The position numbers and the translations under genes are program-made. A model generated the notes under the pieces. It was not told where the DNA came from, searched no databases, and worked only from the letters and a program-made list of their open reading frames with translations. This document shows, in pieces, positions 16,770-26,925 of a stretch of 64,000 nucleotides of DNA; position 1 is the first letter of the stretch, and each line of letters opens with the position of its first letter. Source of the DNA: Marmoricola sp. URHB0036 (GTDB lineage Bacteria; Actinomycetota; Actinomycetes; Propionibacteriales; Nocardioidaceae). The stretch spans positions 146,432 through 210,431 of the forward strand of contig NZ_AUEP01000011.1 in NCBI RefSeq assembly GCF_000426045.1. Direction: 5' to 3'.

Positions 16770-19607
16770 TCAGTACCCCAGCACGGCCTTCTCGGCGTTG
16801 ATCATCCCGTAGCCGTCGACGGCGGTCCAGCCGTGGCCGAGCTTGTTGCTGAGCATGCCGGTGATCCGCTTGCCGTTGGCCAGCTCGGCGACGTAGGTCA
16901 GGCCGCGCGGGTCGGCCGTGCCCTGCGGCAGGAACACCGCACCACCGAGCTCGTCGGCGGAGTTGCCCTCGTTGGATCCGCCGTAGCCGGAGATCGCGAG
17001 GTCACGGTCGACGCCGAACCGCAGGCTCTGGCCGCTCTTCAGCCCGGAGGCGAAGTTGAGCGTCAGGTGGCGGTACTGGCCGGCAACCGACTGGCCACCA
17101 CCAGGCACCGAGTAGACCGGCTTGACCGATCCCTTCGCGAGCCCGCCGGAGACCGACCCGATCGTGAACGGGAAGCCCTGGCCGCCGTACGGCGGGGTGC
17201 CGGTGTAGGCCCGCTTGTCGAAGACGATCCCGTCGGACTTGCCGGGTGTCCGCGTGCCGAGCGCCGTGGGGCTGGCCGTCTCGCCCTTGAACGTGAGCGC
17301 CTTCACCGGGGAGCTGCCGGAGTAGGTCACCGTGAAGAAGTTCGGGTCGTTCAGCGAGCCCGGGTCGGTGTCGAGCATCTCGCGCCCGCCGGACCCGAAC
17401 GCCGTGATCTTCAACCCGCTGGCTCCGCCGGCGGCGGACATCGGGTCGAGGTCGTGGGCGAACGTCGCCGCCTCCAGACGCGACCGCAGCGCGGTCGGAC
17501 TCAGCGACGTGGGGCCACCGGCCTTCTGCAGCACCAGGGCAGCGATCGCCGCAGCGTGCGGTGCCGCGGCGCTGGTCCCGCCGAAGTTGAGGAAGTTGTC
17601 CGGGTCGCGCGGGTCCTCGTTGGCGCCGAAGAAGGTGGAGTTCGCACGGTCGGTGCTGGCCACCTGGGGCGCCGTACGGATCGAGACGCTGCTGTAGCGC
17701 TTGCCCGACGAGTCGAAGTAGACCGGCATCTTGCCGCCGGGGGAGGTGTACGGCTCCGGCAGGTAGGAGCGGAACGGGTCGTACGCCGCCACCGCGGTCG
17801 CGCCCTTGGCGAGCACGTGTCCGTAGAAGGACGGTGAGAGCGGGTTGTTGTACTCCACCTGGTAGGCGTCGCCCTGCCACAGGTTGCGCAGCATGGTGGC
17901 GCCGACCGGGCCGGTGCCGGAACGCGAGATCACCATCTGGATGTCACCCGGTCCGCCGAGCCCGGCGATCTCCTGGGGGCGGCCGCTGAGCGGGTTGTTG
18001 TCCGCCACGGCACCGAGGTAGCTGCCGTCGGCGTCGAAGAGGAGCACGTTGAAGTCGGTGCTCACCTTGGACGGCGAGAGGACCTGGCGGACGGCCACGG
18101 TGAACGGACCGGTGTCGCCGTCGAAGCCCGAGACGGTGATCTTGTAGGCGCCGGCCTTCTTGATGGTCGTGACGTAGGCCTCGGGCGAGGTGCCGGTGTC
18201 GATCTCGCCGCTGCTGTTGCCGTCAGGGTCGGTCACCTCGAGCACCAGGTCGGTGGTGCCGGACGGGACCCCGTCGGCACGGAAGTCGAGCTGCTTCCCC
18301 ACCTGCGCAGAGGTCGCGTTGTAGGTGAACGTCTGCGAGGAGGTGGGCGTGGTCAGGTTGCCACTGGCCGTGTACAGCGGGCTGCCGTAGGTCGCTCCGT
18401 CGAGATCGTAGGGGTCGTTCCACTGGAGGTTGAACTGGCCGCCCTCCTCGCTGTCACCCAACCGGATGGTCTGGGCCACGTCGGTGCCGGAGCCGGGGTT
18501 CATGTCCTGGAGACCGCCGTCGTAGAGCGCGGGGTCGACCTGGCTGAAGTCGAGGTTGGTGCCCTTGAGGCCCTGCTTGGCCGGGATCAGCTTGACCGGC
18601 GAGTTCCAGGACTGGTCCTCGCCATCGTTGCCGGCTGCGGTGAAGTAGTGCACGCCCTTGGCGGTCACGTCGTCGATCGCGTCGTTGACCATGCCGTCGG
18701 AGAACATCGGCTCGTCGCCGTACGCCACGTCGTCGACGATCACGTCGGCCCCGCACTTGCCCTTCTTGTCGCCGAGCCTGCGGATGTTGTCGGCGAAGCC
18801 GGTCTCGCTGTTCCAGGCCGTCGCGAAGCACAGCTTCGCGGCCGGGGCGATGTCGTGGATGATCTCGAGCATCGCGCGGCCCTCGTCGTGCACGCCGGTG
18901 CCGTCGTCGTCGGCGTCCTCGAGGACCACCACCGGTGAGGGGTAGGCGGAGTTGCCCTTGCCGGGCAGGTCGCCGGACTTGATGTTCTGGGCTGCGTGGA
19001 TCTTGAGCTTGTCGCCGGCGATGGTGTACTTGGCGAGGTCGTAGGAGTCGGACAGGACGCCGATCGTGATGCCCTTGCCGGTGATGTTCTTGCCGAGGAC
19101 CTTGTCGACGCGCTGCTGGACGACGCCCTGCGTGGTCACCGCGCCGATGCGCGTGATGGGCCGGACCGACTGGGCCACGGTGCCGGTGCCCTTGAGCGCT
19201 GCCACGTCGTTCACCGCGTCGAGCGGCACGTAGCCCTCGATGGTGCCGGTGTCGCTGTCGACTCCTTCGACGACGAGACCCTGGGACTGGACCTGCTTGC
19301 GGAACGAGGCACGGTCGACGCCGGCCTGCGGGGTGACCTGGACGAGCACGCGGCCCTGGTCGTCACGGACCGCGGTCGCGTCGGGCTTGATGTGCACTCC
19401 CCGGGGCGCGGCGAAGGACTTGGCTCGGGGTGCCTGCGACTGGGCCGCCAACCGACCGAGTCCGCCGCCGAGTGCGCGGTTGCCCGCGTCCTTGGTGGTG
19501 GGGGACGGCGGTGGTGCCGCCGTGGTCGATGCTCCCGGCAGGACGGCGGCACTCCCGGCCACCACCACTGCTCCCGCGATCCCTGCTGCCCAGCGTCGTC
19601 TCGTCAT
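16770..19607 (-). CDS. Secreted S8 family serine peptidase (subtilase)
   Basis: 945 residues. Signal peptide: MTRRRW, then a hydrophobic helix AAGIAGAVVVAGSAAVLPGA. The catalytic Asp is D187 or D190 (GVLSDSYD), His is H240 (GTGVHDEGRAM), Ser is S679 (GGTSAAAPHAAA), with the oxyanion Asn at N327 (AAGNDGE). About 350 residues sit between His and Ser, including a beta-rich inserted region around 420-510 (pre-peptidase-C-like), and ~260 residues follow Ser. No sortase signal. ATG at 19607 with AGGGAA upstream was preferred to a start 11 codons earlier. Probably an exported protease; substrates unknown. Confidence 0.9.
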   Translation of the reverse strand: MTRRRWAAGIAGAVVVAGSAAVLPGASTTAAPPPSPTTKDAGNRALGGGLGRLAAQSQAPRAKSFAAPRGVHIKPDATAVRDDQGRVLVQVTPQAGVDRASFRKQVQSQGLVVEGVDSDTGTIEGYVPLDAVNDVAALKGTGTVAQSVRPITRIGAVTTQGVVQQRVDKVLGKNITGKGITIGVLSDSYDLAKYTIAGDKLKIHAAQNIKSGDLPGKGNSAYPSPVVVLEDADDDGTGVHDEGRAMLEIIHDIAPAAKLCFATAWNSETGFADNIRRLGDKKGKCGADVIVDDVAYGDEPMFSDGMVNDAIDDVTAKGVHYFTAAGNDGEDQSWNSPVKLIPAKQGLKGTNLDFSQVDPALYDGGLQDMNPGSGTDVAQTIRLGDSEEGGQFNLQWNDPYDLDGATYGSPLYTASGNLTTPTSSQTFTYNATSAQVGKQLDFRADGVPSGTTDLVLEVTDPDGNSSGEIDTGTSPEAYVTTIKKAGAYKITVSGFDGDTGPFTVAVRQVLSPSKVSTDFNVLLFDADGSYLGAVADNNPLSGRPQEIAGLGGPGDIQMVISRSGTGPVGATMLRNLWQGDAYQVEYNNPLSPSFYGHVLAKGATAVAAYDPFRSYLPEPYTSPGGKMPVYFDSSGKRYSSVSIRTAPQVASTDRANSTFFGANEDPRDPDNFLNFGGTSAAAPHAAAIAALVLQKAGGPTSLSPTALRSRLEAATFAHDLDPMSAAGGASGLKITAFGSGGREMLDTDPGSLNDPNFFTVTYSGSSPVKALTFKGETASPTALGTRTPGKSDGIVFDKRAYTGTPPYGGQGFPFTIGSVSGGLAKGSVKPVYSVPGGGQSVAGQYRHLTLNFASGLKSGQSLRFGVDRDLAISGYGGSNEGNSADELGGAVFLPQGTADPRGLTYVAELANGKRITGMLSNKLGHGWTAVDGYGMINAEKAVLGY

Positions 19608-19708
19608 GCCGAGGTTCCCTTCCCCACAACGATCCGGCACCCAGCGGCACCGGTCCGGGGAAGGTTATGCCCGGCAACCGAGATCGGACCAGCGTCAGAT
19701 TTCCGGCA

Positions 19709-19751
19709 ATTCGGCATAAAAGGGAAATACAGCATTTGATTGCGATAACGG
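19709..19751 (-). promoter_or_regulatory. AT-rich candidate promoter for the S8 peptidase
   Basis: This stretch upstream of the peptidase is unusually AT-rich for the window; on the - strand it contains TGTATT and TTTTAT hexamers. No -10/-35 pair can be fixed with confidence. Confidence 0.3.
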
Positions 19752-19813
19752 TTCGGTCAACTGTCCTAGTCCGGCATGGTCCGTCATGGTCTGTCCGGCT
19801 CGTGGGGGTTGAC

Positions 19814-20425
19814 TCAGCGACCGGTGTTGAGCGCGTTGACCACCTCGACACACCACCGGTCGGCCCGGTCGCGGACGGCGGCAACGCCGTCGGTCGGGTC
19901 GGCCACCTCACAGGTGAGCCAGGTCTGGCCGAACAGGCCGGCGTGCCGGACGCGGGTCGACCCGTCCGGCTCCCGACAGGTCTGGGTCACGCTCGGCTCG
20001 CCGTAGGACGGAGTGTCGGTGACCCGGCACCGCTTGGTCGCCCGGCTGGACGCGATCGCCGTACGCGCGAAGGCAGCGTCGACGGGTCGGGCGAACAGCC
20101 AGGCCCGGGCCGAGGCGCCCTCGTCGGTGCCCCAGGAGCAACCGATCTCGTGGACCACCTGCTTGCCGACTCCCGGCAGGTCGACGTCGTCGCCGTTGCG
20201 GTACGACGAGGAGGAGTCCGCCTTGCCACCCAGCGCCGTACGCACCGCCGCCTTGGGAAGCAGCGTGCAGAACTCGATCCGCGGCACCTGGATGGCGCTG
20301 CTGTTCAGGTCGGCCAGGGGAGTCGGTGCTGCCTTCGGTGCGGTCGTCTCGCCCTGGGAGCAACCCGTCGCGAGCAGGAAGGTCGCGGCCACGCAGGCAA
20401 GGCGACGGGCCGACGTTTCCAGCAT
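19814..20425 (-). CDS. Putative lipoprotein, DUF3558-like
   Basis: 203 residues from ATG at 20425. A lipobox (LLATGC, Cys22) follows a short hydrophobic helix, so the protein is probably anchored on the outer face of the membrane. The rest contains six further Cys residues (FCTLL, IGCSWG, KRCRV, QTCRE, LTCEV, RWCVE) spaced as in DUF3558-like mycobacterial/nocardioidal lipoproteins, suggesting disulphides. No catalytic motif. Divergent from ftsE. Confidence 0.7.
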   Translation of the reverse strand: MLETSARRLACVAATFLLATGCSQGETTAPKAAPTPLADLNSSAIQVPRIEFCTLLPKAAVRTALGGKADSSSSYRNGDDVDLPGVGKQVVHEIGCSWGTDEGASARAWLFARPVDAAFARTAIASSRATKRCRVTDTPSYGEPSVTQTCREPDGSTRVRHAGLFGQTWLTCEVADPTDGVAAVRDRADRWCVEVVNALNTGR

Positions 20426-20523
20426 GCGCTCAACCGTAGGGCCGCTCACCTATGCTCGCTAGCGGCCGGACGCGAACGCGTTTCGCGAGCCTTCCCACAT
20501 CCCCCACACCGGCCAGGCCACAC

Positions 20524-21213
20524 GTGATCAGATTCGAGAACGTCACCTCGACCTATCCCGGCCACACCAAGCCGGCGCTGGTCGACGTGTCCGCTGACAT
20601 CGCCGAGGGCGAGTTCGTCTTCCTCGTCGGCGAGTCCGGCTCCGGGAAGTCGACCTTCCTGCGGCTGGTGCTGCGCGAGACCCGGACCACCCAGGGACAC
20701 GTGTTCGTCGCCGACAAGGACCTCAACCGCCTGCGCAGCTGGAAGGTGCCGGCCTTGCGGCGCCAGATCGGCACCGTCTTCCAGGACTTCAGGTTGTTGC
20801 CCAACAAGACCGTGGCGCAGAACGTCGCCTTCGCACTCCAGGTGATCGGCAAGCCGCGCGCCCACATCAACCAGGTCGTCCCCGAGACCCTCGAGCTGGT
20901 CGGCCTCGACGGCAAGGGCCAGCGCATGCCCGACGAGCTCTCCGGTGGCGAGCAGCAGCGGGTGGCGATCGCACGCGCGTTCGTGAACCGGCCGCAGATC
21001 CTGATCGCGGACGAGCCCACCGGCAACCTCGACCCCAACACCAGCGTCGGGATCATGAAGCTGCTCGACCGCATCAACCGCACCGGCACCACCGTCGTGA
21101 TGGCCACCCACGACGCCAGCATCGTCGACCAGATGCGCAAGCGAGTCATCGAGCTCGAGGACGGCCGCGTGGTCCGCGACCAGGCGCGCGGCGTCTACGG
21201 CTACCAGCACTAA
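20524..21213 (+). CDS. ftsE: Cell division ATP-binding protein
   Basis: 229 residues from GTG. ABC ATPase with Walker [11 protein letters not shown]-loop [11 protein letters not shown] (FtsE-like), signature [14 protein letters not shown], Walker [14 protein letters not shown] and the H-loop ATHD. FtsE pairs with FtsX in the septum to regulate peptidoglycan hydrolases. I placed the start at 20524 ([13 protein letters not shown]) because the upstream extension is unlike FtsE. The stop is 18 nt before ftsX. Confidence 0.97.
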   Translation: MIRFENVTSTYPGHTKPALVDVSADIAEGEFVFLVGESGSGKSTFLRLVLRETRTTQGHVFVADKDLNRLRSWKVPALRRQIGTVFQDFRLLPNKTVAQNVAFALQVIGKPRAHINQVVPETLELVGLDGKGQRMPDELSGGEQQRVAIARAFVNRPQILIADEPTGNLDPNTSVGIMKLLDRINRTGTTVVMATHDASIVDQMRKRVIELEDGRVVRDQARGVYGYQH

Positions 21214-21231
21214 GAGGAGCTCCTTCCCCCC

Positions 21232-22149
21232 ATGCAGCTGAGATACGTCTTCTCCGAGACCGGCACCGGACTGCGACGCAACGTGTCGATGTCCATCGCC
21301 CTGATCGTGACGATCTTCGTCTCGCTCACCCTCGTGGGCATGGGTCTGCTGCTGAACGCGCAGGCCGACAAGGCCGAGAAGTTCTGGGGGAGCAAGCTCC
21401 AGATCACGGTCTTCATGTGCAACCAGAACAGCAAGGCGTCGAACTGCACCGGTGACGTGACGCCCGCGCAGAAGGCGGCGATCCGGGGAATCATCGACAA
21501 GAACGCCGAGGTGGCGTCGTACTACCACCAGAGCAAGGACCAGGCGTTCAACACCTGGAAGCGCGTCTACATCGACAAGGACAAGTCCGAGCAGGAGATC
21601 TACTCCACGGTGACCGCCGCGGACATGCAGGAGTCCTACTGGGTCAAGCTCAAGGACCCCAACAAGTACCGCGGTGTCGAGACCGCACTGTCCAACACCC
21701 AGGGCGTCGCGGCCGTCCGTGACCTGCGCCAGGTGCTCAAGCCGATCTACTTCTGGATCACGGTGATGAAGTGGGGCGCCATCTCGATCGCGGCGTTCCT
21801 GCTGGTGGCGGCGATCCTCCAGGTCGGCAACACGATCCGGCTGGCTGCCTTCGCCCGCCGCAAGGAGATCGGCATCATGCGGCTGGTCGGGGCCTCCAAC
21901 CTCTACATCTCGCTGCCGTTCCTGATGGAGACCCTCGTCGCCGCCCTGGTGGGCATCGTCCTGTCCTCACTGGCCGTGCTGTCGTTCATGCAGTTCGTGA
22001 TCTACGGCAAGCTCAGGCCGAGCTCCAACATCGTGGAGTGGGTCGACTGGCAGGACGCCTTCGTCGCGATCGGCGGCATCGCCGTCATCGGTGTGCTGCT
22101 GACGTTGGTCCCGACACTCGTGATGACGCGCAAATACCTCAAAGTGTGA
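21232..22149 (+). CDS. ftsX: Cell division permease-like protein
   Basis: 305 residues with the FtsX topology: a cytoplasmic N-terminus, one membrane helix (ALIVTIFVSLTLVGMGLLL), a large extracellular loop with a Cys pair (FMCNQNSKASNCTGD), and three C-terminal helices including the conserved FARRKEIGIMRLVGAS loop. The extracellular loop usually recruits a hydrolase; the M23-domain protein encoded immediately downstream is the likely partner. Ribosome site AAGAGGAGC precedes the ATG at 10 nt. Confidence 0.95.
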   Translation: MQLRYVFSETGTGLRRNVSMSIALIVTIFVSLTLVGMGLLLNAQADKAEKFWGSKLQITVFMCNQNSKASNCTGDVTPAQKAAIRGIIDKNAEVASYYHQSKDQAFNTWKRVYIDKDKSEQEIYSTVTAADMQESYWVKLKDPNKYRGVETALSNTQGVAAVRDLRQVLKPIYFWITVMKWGAISIAAFLLVAAILQVGNTIRLAAFARRKEIGIMRLVGASNLYISLPFLMETLVAALVGIVLSSLAVLSFMQFVIYGKLRPSSNIVEWVDWQDAFVAIGGIAVIGVLLTLVPTLVMTRKYLKV

Positions 22150-22204
22150 CGTCGGTCGGTTACGGTCAAGCGGTTCACTTCCCCATAAATGAACGGCTTC
22201 CTCG

Positions 22205-23485
22205 GTGCGATCCTTCCCCAGAGCACTGCATCAATTCCAACGGGCAAGTCCGGCCCGGTTCCGGATGGTCGCGGCCTGCGTCGCGCTCGCTCTCGCTGCC
22301 GTCACCGTGGCGACGCCACTCGCGGTCGCTGACGACAAGCTGAAGAAGAAGCAACGCCAGGCCCACAGCCAGGTGCGCAGCGCCATGGGCGACCTGGACG
22401 AGTCGAGCAAGGAGCTGGTGGCCGCCGCGAAGCGGCTCAGCAGCGCCCGCTCGGCGCTCGCCTCCGCGCAGCGCCGGCTGGCCGTTGCCCAGAAGGCAGC
22501 CGACGCGGCAGCCCGGGTCGACGCCCAGATGCAGGCCAAGCTCCAGACGGCCGAGCACCAGCTGGCCGTGGCCCGCGAGGCCCTCGACACGGCGCGCCAG
22601 CGGGTGGTCGACCAGCGCGCGGCGATCGGCCGGCTCGCAGCCAGCAACTACGCCAACGGCGACCCCGCACTGATGGGTCTCTCGGTGATGCTGACCTCGC
22701 AGGACCCGGCCGAGGTGACCACGCAGATGAACACCGTGACGTCGCTGATGTCGCGGCAGACCACGCTCCTCGACTCGCTCAGGACGGCGCGGGCCCAGCT
22801 CGCGGCCCAGGAGACGAAGGTCGAGCAGATGCGAGCGGCGGTCGCCGTACAGCGCAAGGCCGCGGCCGAGAACCTCGTCCGCAAGGAAGGACTCGAGCAG
22901 TCGGCGGCCCAGGCCCGGGCGTCGGTCGCCACCTTGGTTGTGCGGGCCCGTGCCGCCGAGGCCGCGGCCACCCGGGCCCATCGTGCCGACCAGCGCCAGC
23001 TGCGGGCCGCGAAGCAGCAGGAGAACCGGATCCGCCAGCTGATCATCGAGCGGTCCCGCCGACAGCACGGCGGTTACAGCGGCAACACCGGCGGCTTCCT
23101 GTACCGACCGGTGCCGGGGTACGTCACCTCGCCGTACGGCTGGCGCGAGCACCCGATCTACCACTACTGGGGCCTGCACGACGGCACCGACTTCCATGCT
23201 CCGTGCGGGACGCCCCTGCGGGCCGCCGGTTCCGGTCACGTCATCTCCGAGGTCTGGTCCGACGTCTACGGTCACCGGCTCTACCTCGACCTCGGCCGCG
23301 TCAACGGCAAGAACATGACGGTCGTCTACAACCACGCGTCGTCCTACCGCGTCGGCACCGGCGCCCACGTACGCCGCGGCGAGACCCTCGGTTCCGCGGG
23401 CACCACCGGCTGGTCCACCGGCTGCCACCTGCACTTCACCGTGCTGCTCGACGGCAACCCGGTCGACCCGATGCACTACATGTGA
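22205..23485 (+). CDS. Coiled-coil M23 peptidase (EnvC-like murein hydrolase)
   Basis: 426 residues. A signal/anchor helix (MVAACVALALAAVTVATPLAVA) is followed by a long coiled coil (~residues 45-290, rich in Ala/Gln/Arg) and a C-terminal LytM/M23 domain. Zn motifs are intact: HDGTDFHAPC and the terminal HLHF (H408 and H410). This matches the coiled-coil + LytM layout of EnvC and RipC-like proteins that FtsEX activates; here it directly follows ftsX. Start is GTG at 22205. Expected to cut cross-linked peptides at the septum. Confidence 0.9.
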   Translation: MRSFPRALHQFQRASPARFRMVAACVALALAAVTVATPLAVADDKLKKKQRQAHSQVRSAMGDLDESSKELVAAAKRLSSARSALASAQRRLAVAQKAADAAARVDAQMQAKLQTAEHQLAVAREALDTARQRVVDQRAAIGRLAASNYANGDPALMGLSVMLTSQDPAEVTTQMNTVTSLMSRQTTLLDSLRTARAQLAAQETKVEQMRAAVAVQRKAAAENLVRKEGLEQSAAQARASVATLVVRARAAEAAATRAHRADQRQLRAAKQQENRIRQLIIERSRRQHGGYSGNTGGFLYRPVPGYVTSPYGWREHPIYHYWGLHDGTDFHAPCGTPLRAAGSGHVISEVWSDVYGHRLYLDLGRVNGKNMTVVYNHASSYRVGTGAHVRRGETLGSAGTTGWSTGCHLHFTVLLDGNPVDPMHYM

Positions 23486-23527
23486 CCACCGAACAAAGCC
23501 GTTGTCGCCCCTGAGAGGATGGCCGGC

Positions 23528-24004
23528 ATGCCGAAGGAGCAGGGGCGCAAGCTGGTCGCGCAGAACCGCAAGGCGCGGTACGACTACCACATCGACGACA
23601 CCGTCGAAGCCGGACTGGTGCTCGTCGGCACCGAGGTGAAGTCGTTGCGCGCCGGTCGCGCGACCCTGGTTGACGGGTTCGCCGAGATCACCAACGGCGA
23701 GGCGTTCCTCCATGGTGTGCACATCCCGGAGTACACCCAGGGCACCTGGACCAACCACGAGCCGCGGCGGGTGCGGAAGATGCTGCTCAACCGCCACGAG
23801 ATCGACAAGCTGGAGAGCCGGGTCAACGAGCGCGGCTACACGCTGATCCCGATCTCGCTCTACTTCAAGGACGGCCGGGCCAAGGTCGAGCTCGCCCTGG
23901 CGCGCGGCAAGAAGACCTACGACAAGCGTCACGCCCTCGCGGCCAAGCAGGCCAACCGCGAGAAGCAGCAGGCCCTGGGCCGCCAGCTCAAGGGCATGGA
24001 TTGA
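23528..24004 (+). CDS. smpB: SsrA-binding protein
   Basis: 158 residues. SmpB binds tmRNA and brings it to stalled ribosomes. Signatures: [72 protein letters not shown] and the basic tail [20 protein letters not shown]. The ATG at 23528 with GAGAGG ~9 nt upstream is preferred over an ATG 9 nt earlier. The tmRNA itself is 6 kb downstream. Stop overlaps the next gene's TTG by 3 nt. Confidence 0.97.
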   Translation: MPKEQGRKLVAQNRKARYDYHIDDTVEAGLVLVGTEVKSLRAGRATLVDGFAEITNGEAFLHGVHIPEYTQGTWTNHEPRRVRKMLLNRHEIDKLESRVNERGYTLIPISLYFKDGRAKVELALARGKKTYDKRHALAAKQANREKQQALGRQLKGMD

Positions 24005-24909
24005 GCCCAGTCGACGCCGAGCCGGTCGAGGAGACGCGCGCCTTCTGGCAGGACCTCGGCCTCCCCGGCCTGTTCGACGTGCACGTGCACTTCCTGCCAC
24101 CCAACATCCAGAAGCGCGTCTGGGAGCAGTTCGACCTGGCCGGCCCGAAGATCGGTCGCGAGTGGCCGATCCGCTACCGCGGCCGTGACGAGGAGCGCGT
24201 CGAACAGCTCCGTTCCTTCGGCGTACGACGGTTCAGCGCCCTGCCCTACGCCCACCGTCCGGGAGTGGCCACCTTCCTCAACGACTGGGCCCGGGACTTC
24301 GCCGCCGGGGTGCCCGAGTGCCTCTGGTCCGCGACCTTCTACCCCGAACCCGATGCGGCCGCCTACGTGCGGGCGCTGATCGACGACGGCGTCGAGGTGT
24401 TCAAGCTGCACGCCCAGGTGGGGGAGTTCCGCCTCGACGACCCGCTGCTCGACGACGCGTTCGGCGCGATCGAGGACGCCGGCACGCCGGTCGTCATCCA
24501 CGTCGGCTCCGGACCGGTCGGCAACGAGTTCACCGGGCCGCAGCACCTCGAGCGGTTGCTTGACCGGCATCCACGTCTGACGGCCGTCGTCGCCCACATG
24601 GGCGCCCCGGAGTACGCCGAGTTCCTCGAGCTGGTCGAGACCCACGGGAACACCCGGCTGGACACGACGATGGTGTTCACGAGGTTCTTCGACTCCGAGG
24701 CGCCGTACCCCGACGAGCTGCTGCCGCGGCTGGCCGACCTCGGCGACCGGGTGCTGTTCGGGAGCGACTTCCCGACCCTCCCGTACCCCTACCTCGAACA
24801 GCTCGACGGCCTCGCCCGCGTCAGCGAGCGGCATCCCGGGCTGGGGGCCGACTGGCTGCGCAGGGTGTGCTGGCACAACGGGGTCGAGCTGTTCGGGCGT
24901 CCCGACTGA
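24001..24909 (+). CDS. Amidohydrolase family protein
   Basis: 302 residues. Amidohydrolase-2 type TIM barrel with HxH metal motif [10 protein letters not shown] (H28, H30), a second His in [17 protein letters not shown] and a terminal [11 protein letters not shown] containing the catalytic Asp. Relatives include aminocarboxymuconate-semialdehyde decarboxylase and gamma-resorcylate decarboxylase; substrate unknown. Start is TTG in a TTGA overlap with the smpB stop, a sign of translational coupling. Confidence 0.85.
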   Translation: MSPVDAEPVEETRAFWQDLGLPGLFDVHVHFLPPNIQKRVWEQFDLAGPKIGREWPIRYRGRDEERVEQLRSFGVRRFSALPYAHRPGVATFLNDWARDFAAGVPECLWSATFYPEPDAAAYVRALIDDGVEVFKLHAQVGEFRLDDPLLDDAFGAIEDAGTPVVIHVGSGPVGNEFTGPQHLERLLDRHPRLTAVVAHMGAPEYAEFLELVETHGNTRLDTTMVFTRFFDSEAPYPDELLPRLADLGDRVLFGSDFPTLPYPYLEQLDGLARVSERHPGLGADWLRRVCWHNGVELFGRPD

Positions 24910-24912
24910 TTC

Positions 24913-25674
24913 TCAGCACCACTCACGGACGCCGTGCGGTGTCAGGTCGAGGTCGCGCAGCACGACGGGGAGCCTGGACCCGAAGTGGTCGCAGGTCCAC
25001 CGGAAGTCGACGCGGCGGTACTCGATCGACAGCACCCGCCGGCCGTAGTGCGAGGTGTAGGAGCTGCACTCGCGGTAGCGGCCGCACTCCTCGGCGATGG
25101 CGAAGTCGTAGCCGACGGTGCGGCCGTTGAACTCCGCGAAGTTCTTCTGCCCGGCCGAGAGCCCGGCGTTGTGCGCGGCCCGGACGAGCAACCGTGCGTA
25201 GGCAACGGCCTGGCGACGCTTGAGCAGGTGATGGCTGCGGGTGAACGAGTCGAGGTTGTCGAACTCGACGGCGGCGTACCCGTGCGCGGCGCAACCACGG
25301 ACCCAGGTGCGCATGATCCCGGCCAGCCGGTGCCGCTTGTGCGCCGTCCGGATGTCCAGCAGCCACTCGCCCCAGGCGCTGTCTATGGCGCGGTGCCCGT
25401 GCCGCTTCAGGATGAGGCCCGGACGCTTGTTCCAGAAGCGGCGCTCGTCGGTCTGGGTCTGGAAGCCGTTGACGTAACAGACGTTGTAGCGACCCGCCAC
25501 CGGACGCGCCTTCCGGTCGCGTACGACGATCCCGACGTTCGCCGGCACCGACCGGGCACCGCCGAGCTGGTAGTCGAGGTCGGTCCCGACCGGCAGCGGT
25601 GCGCGCGCCGACGCCGGCGCGGCGAGCGCGATCAGGACCAGCGGGAGCAGGACGAAAGGGAGGAGTCGGTACAC
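24913..25674 (-). CDS. Secreted endo-alpha-1,4-polygalactosaminidase-like protein (GH114)
   Basis: 253 residues from GTG at 25674. Signal peptide: hydrophobic LLPFVLLPLVLIALAAPASA. The family-like core has NVCYVNGFQTQTDERRFW, AAVEFDNLDSF (acidic pair proposed as catalytic) and FAIAEECGRYREC. GH114/TM1410-like proteins have few characterised members, so the activity is a family guess. Divergent from the flavoprotein gene by about 50 bp. Confidence 0.75.
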   Translation of the reverse strand: MYRLLPFVLLPLVLIALAAPASARAPLPVGTDLDYQLGGARSVPANVGIVVRDRKARPVAGRYNVCYVNGFQTQTDERRFWNKRPGLILKRHGHRAIDSAWGEWLLDIRTAHKRHRLAGIMRTWVRGCAAHGYAAVEFDNLDSFTRSHHLLKRRQAVAYARLLVRAAHNAGLSAGQKNFAEFNGRTVGYDFAIAEECGRYRECSSYTSHYGRRVLSIEYRRVDFRWTCDHFGSRLPVVLRDLDLTPHGVREWC

Positions 25675-25724
25675 CGGGCCAGAGTAGGCCCAGGACCGGG
25701 TCGTCAGGCCGTAGATTCGCACCC

Positions 25725-26867
25725 GTGCGGGTACTGGTGCTGGGTGCAGGTTTCGGTGGGCTCGAGCTGTCGACACGGCTCTCCGAGCAGCTCGGTGACG
25801 ACGTCGAGGTGGTGCTGATCGACCGGGCCGACGGCTTCGTCTTCGGGTTCTCCAAGCTGGACGTGATGTTCGGGCGTACGACGGGCGAGGCGGTGCAGCA
25901 CTCCTACCGTGACCTGCTCAAGCCGGGCGTGACCTTCGTGCAGAGCACGATCCGCTCGATCGACCCCGAGGCCCGTCGGGTCGAGACCGACGCCGGCTCC
26001 TTCGACGGGGACGTCCTGGTGGTCGCCCTCGGAGCGGACCTCCATCCCGACGCCACTCCCGGCCTGCTCGAGGCCGGGCACGAGTTCTACACGGTGCCCG
26101 GTGCCTTCTCGGGACGCGAGGTACTGGAGCGCTTCGACGGCGGCCAGGTCGTCGTCGGCGTGACCTCGACACCGTTCAAGTGCCCGCCTGCGCCCAGCGA
26201 GACCGCCCTGCTGGTGCACGACCTGCTCACCCGCCGTGGCCTGCGGGACCGCAGCCAGATCTCGCTGGTGATGCCGCTCGGCCGTCCGATCCCGCCGTCA
26301 CCCGAGGCCTCGGCGGCGCTGCTCGAGGCGTTCGCCGAGCGTGGCATCGACTGGCACCCCGAGAGGATCGTGCGCTCGCTCGACCCCGGTCGCCGCGTGG
26401 CGGTTCTCGCGGACGGGGACGAGATGCCGTTCGACCTGTTCCTCGGCGTCCCGGTGCACCGGGCGCCGCAGGTCGTGCAGGACTCCGGCCTTTGTGTCGA
26501 CGGCTGGATCCCGGTCGACGAGCTGACGCTCGAGACGGCGTACGCCGATGTCTACGCCGTCGGCGACGTGACCAGCATCGGCACCCCCAAGGCCGGGGTG
26601 TACGCCGAGCGCCAGGCCGCCGTCGTGGCGGAGCGGATCATCGCCCGGCACCGGGAGACCACCGCGTCGTCGACGTACGACGGACAGGGCACCTGCTACC
26701 TCGAGTTCGGCAACGACCGGGTGGCCCGAGTCGAGGTCACCTTCCGCAACGGCCAGGCACCCGTCGGCGAGTTCCAGGCGCCGAGCGACCGGCTGGTGGA
26801 GGACAAGGCCGACTTCGGCTCGAGCCGGGTCAGGCGCTGGTTCGGCCGGGAGTGGAGCAACTACTGA
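25725..26867 (+). CDS. NAD(P)/FAD-dependent oxidoreductase (sulfide:quinone reductase-like)
   Basis: 380 residues from GTG at 25725. Begins VRVLVLGAGFGGLELSTRL (FAD fold); STPFKCPPAPSE holds a Cys in the SQR-type KCPPAP motif, and YADVYAVGDVTSI contacts the flavin. Only one redox Cys is obvious, as in flavocytochrome c/SQR-like or NDH-2-like proteins lacking a full disulphide. Membrane-associated electron transfer is inferred, not shown. Confidence 0.85.
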   Translation: MRVLVLGAGFGGLELSTRLSEQLGDDVEVVLIDRADGFVFGFSKLDVMFGRTTGEAVQHSYRDLLKPGVTFVQSTIRSIDPEARRVETDAGSFDGDVLVVALGADLHPDATPGLLEAGHEFYTVPGAFSGREVLERFDGGQVVVGVTSTPFKCPPAPSETALLVHDLLTRRGLRDRSQISLVMPLGRPIPPSPEASAALLEAFAERGIDWHPERIVRSLDPGRRVAVLADGDEMPFDLFLGVPVHRAPQVVQDSGLCVDGWIPVDELTLETAYADVYAVGDVTSIGTPKAGVYAERQAAVVAERIIARHRETTASSTYDGQGTCYLEFGNDRVARVEVTFRNGQAPVGEFQAPSDRLVEDKADFGSSRVRRWFGREWSNY

Positions 26868-26925
26868 CTGGTGCGGTGTCCGATTCCCGCCAGAACAGGC
26901 GCCGTCCGTGCGTCAGGCTTGGCTC

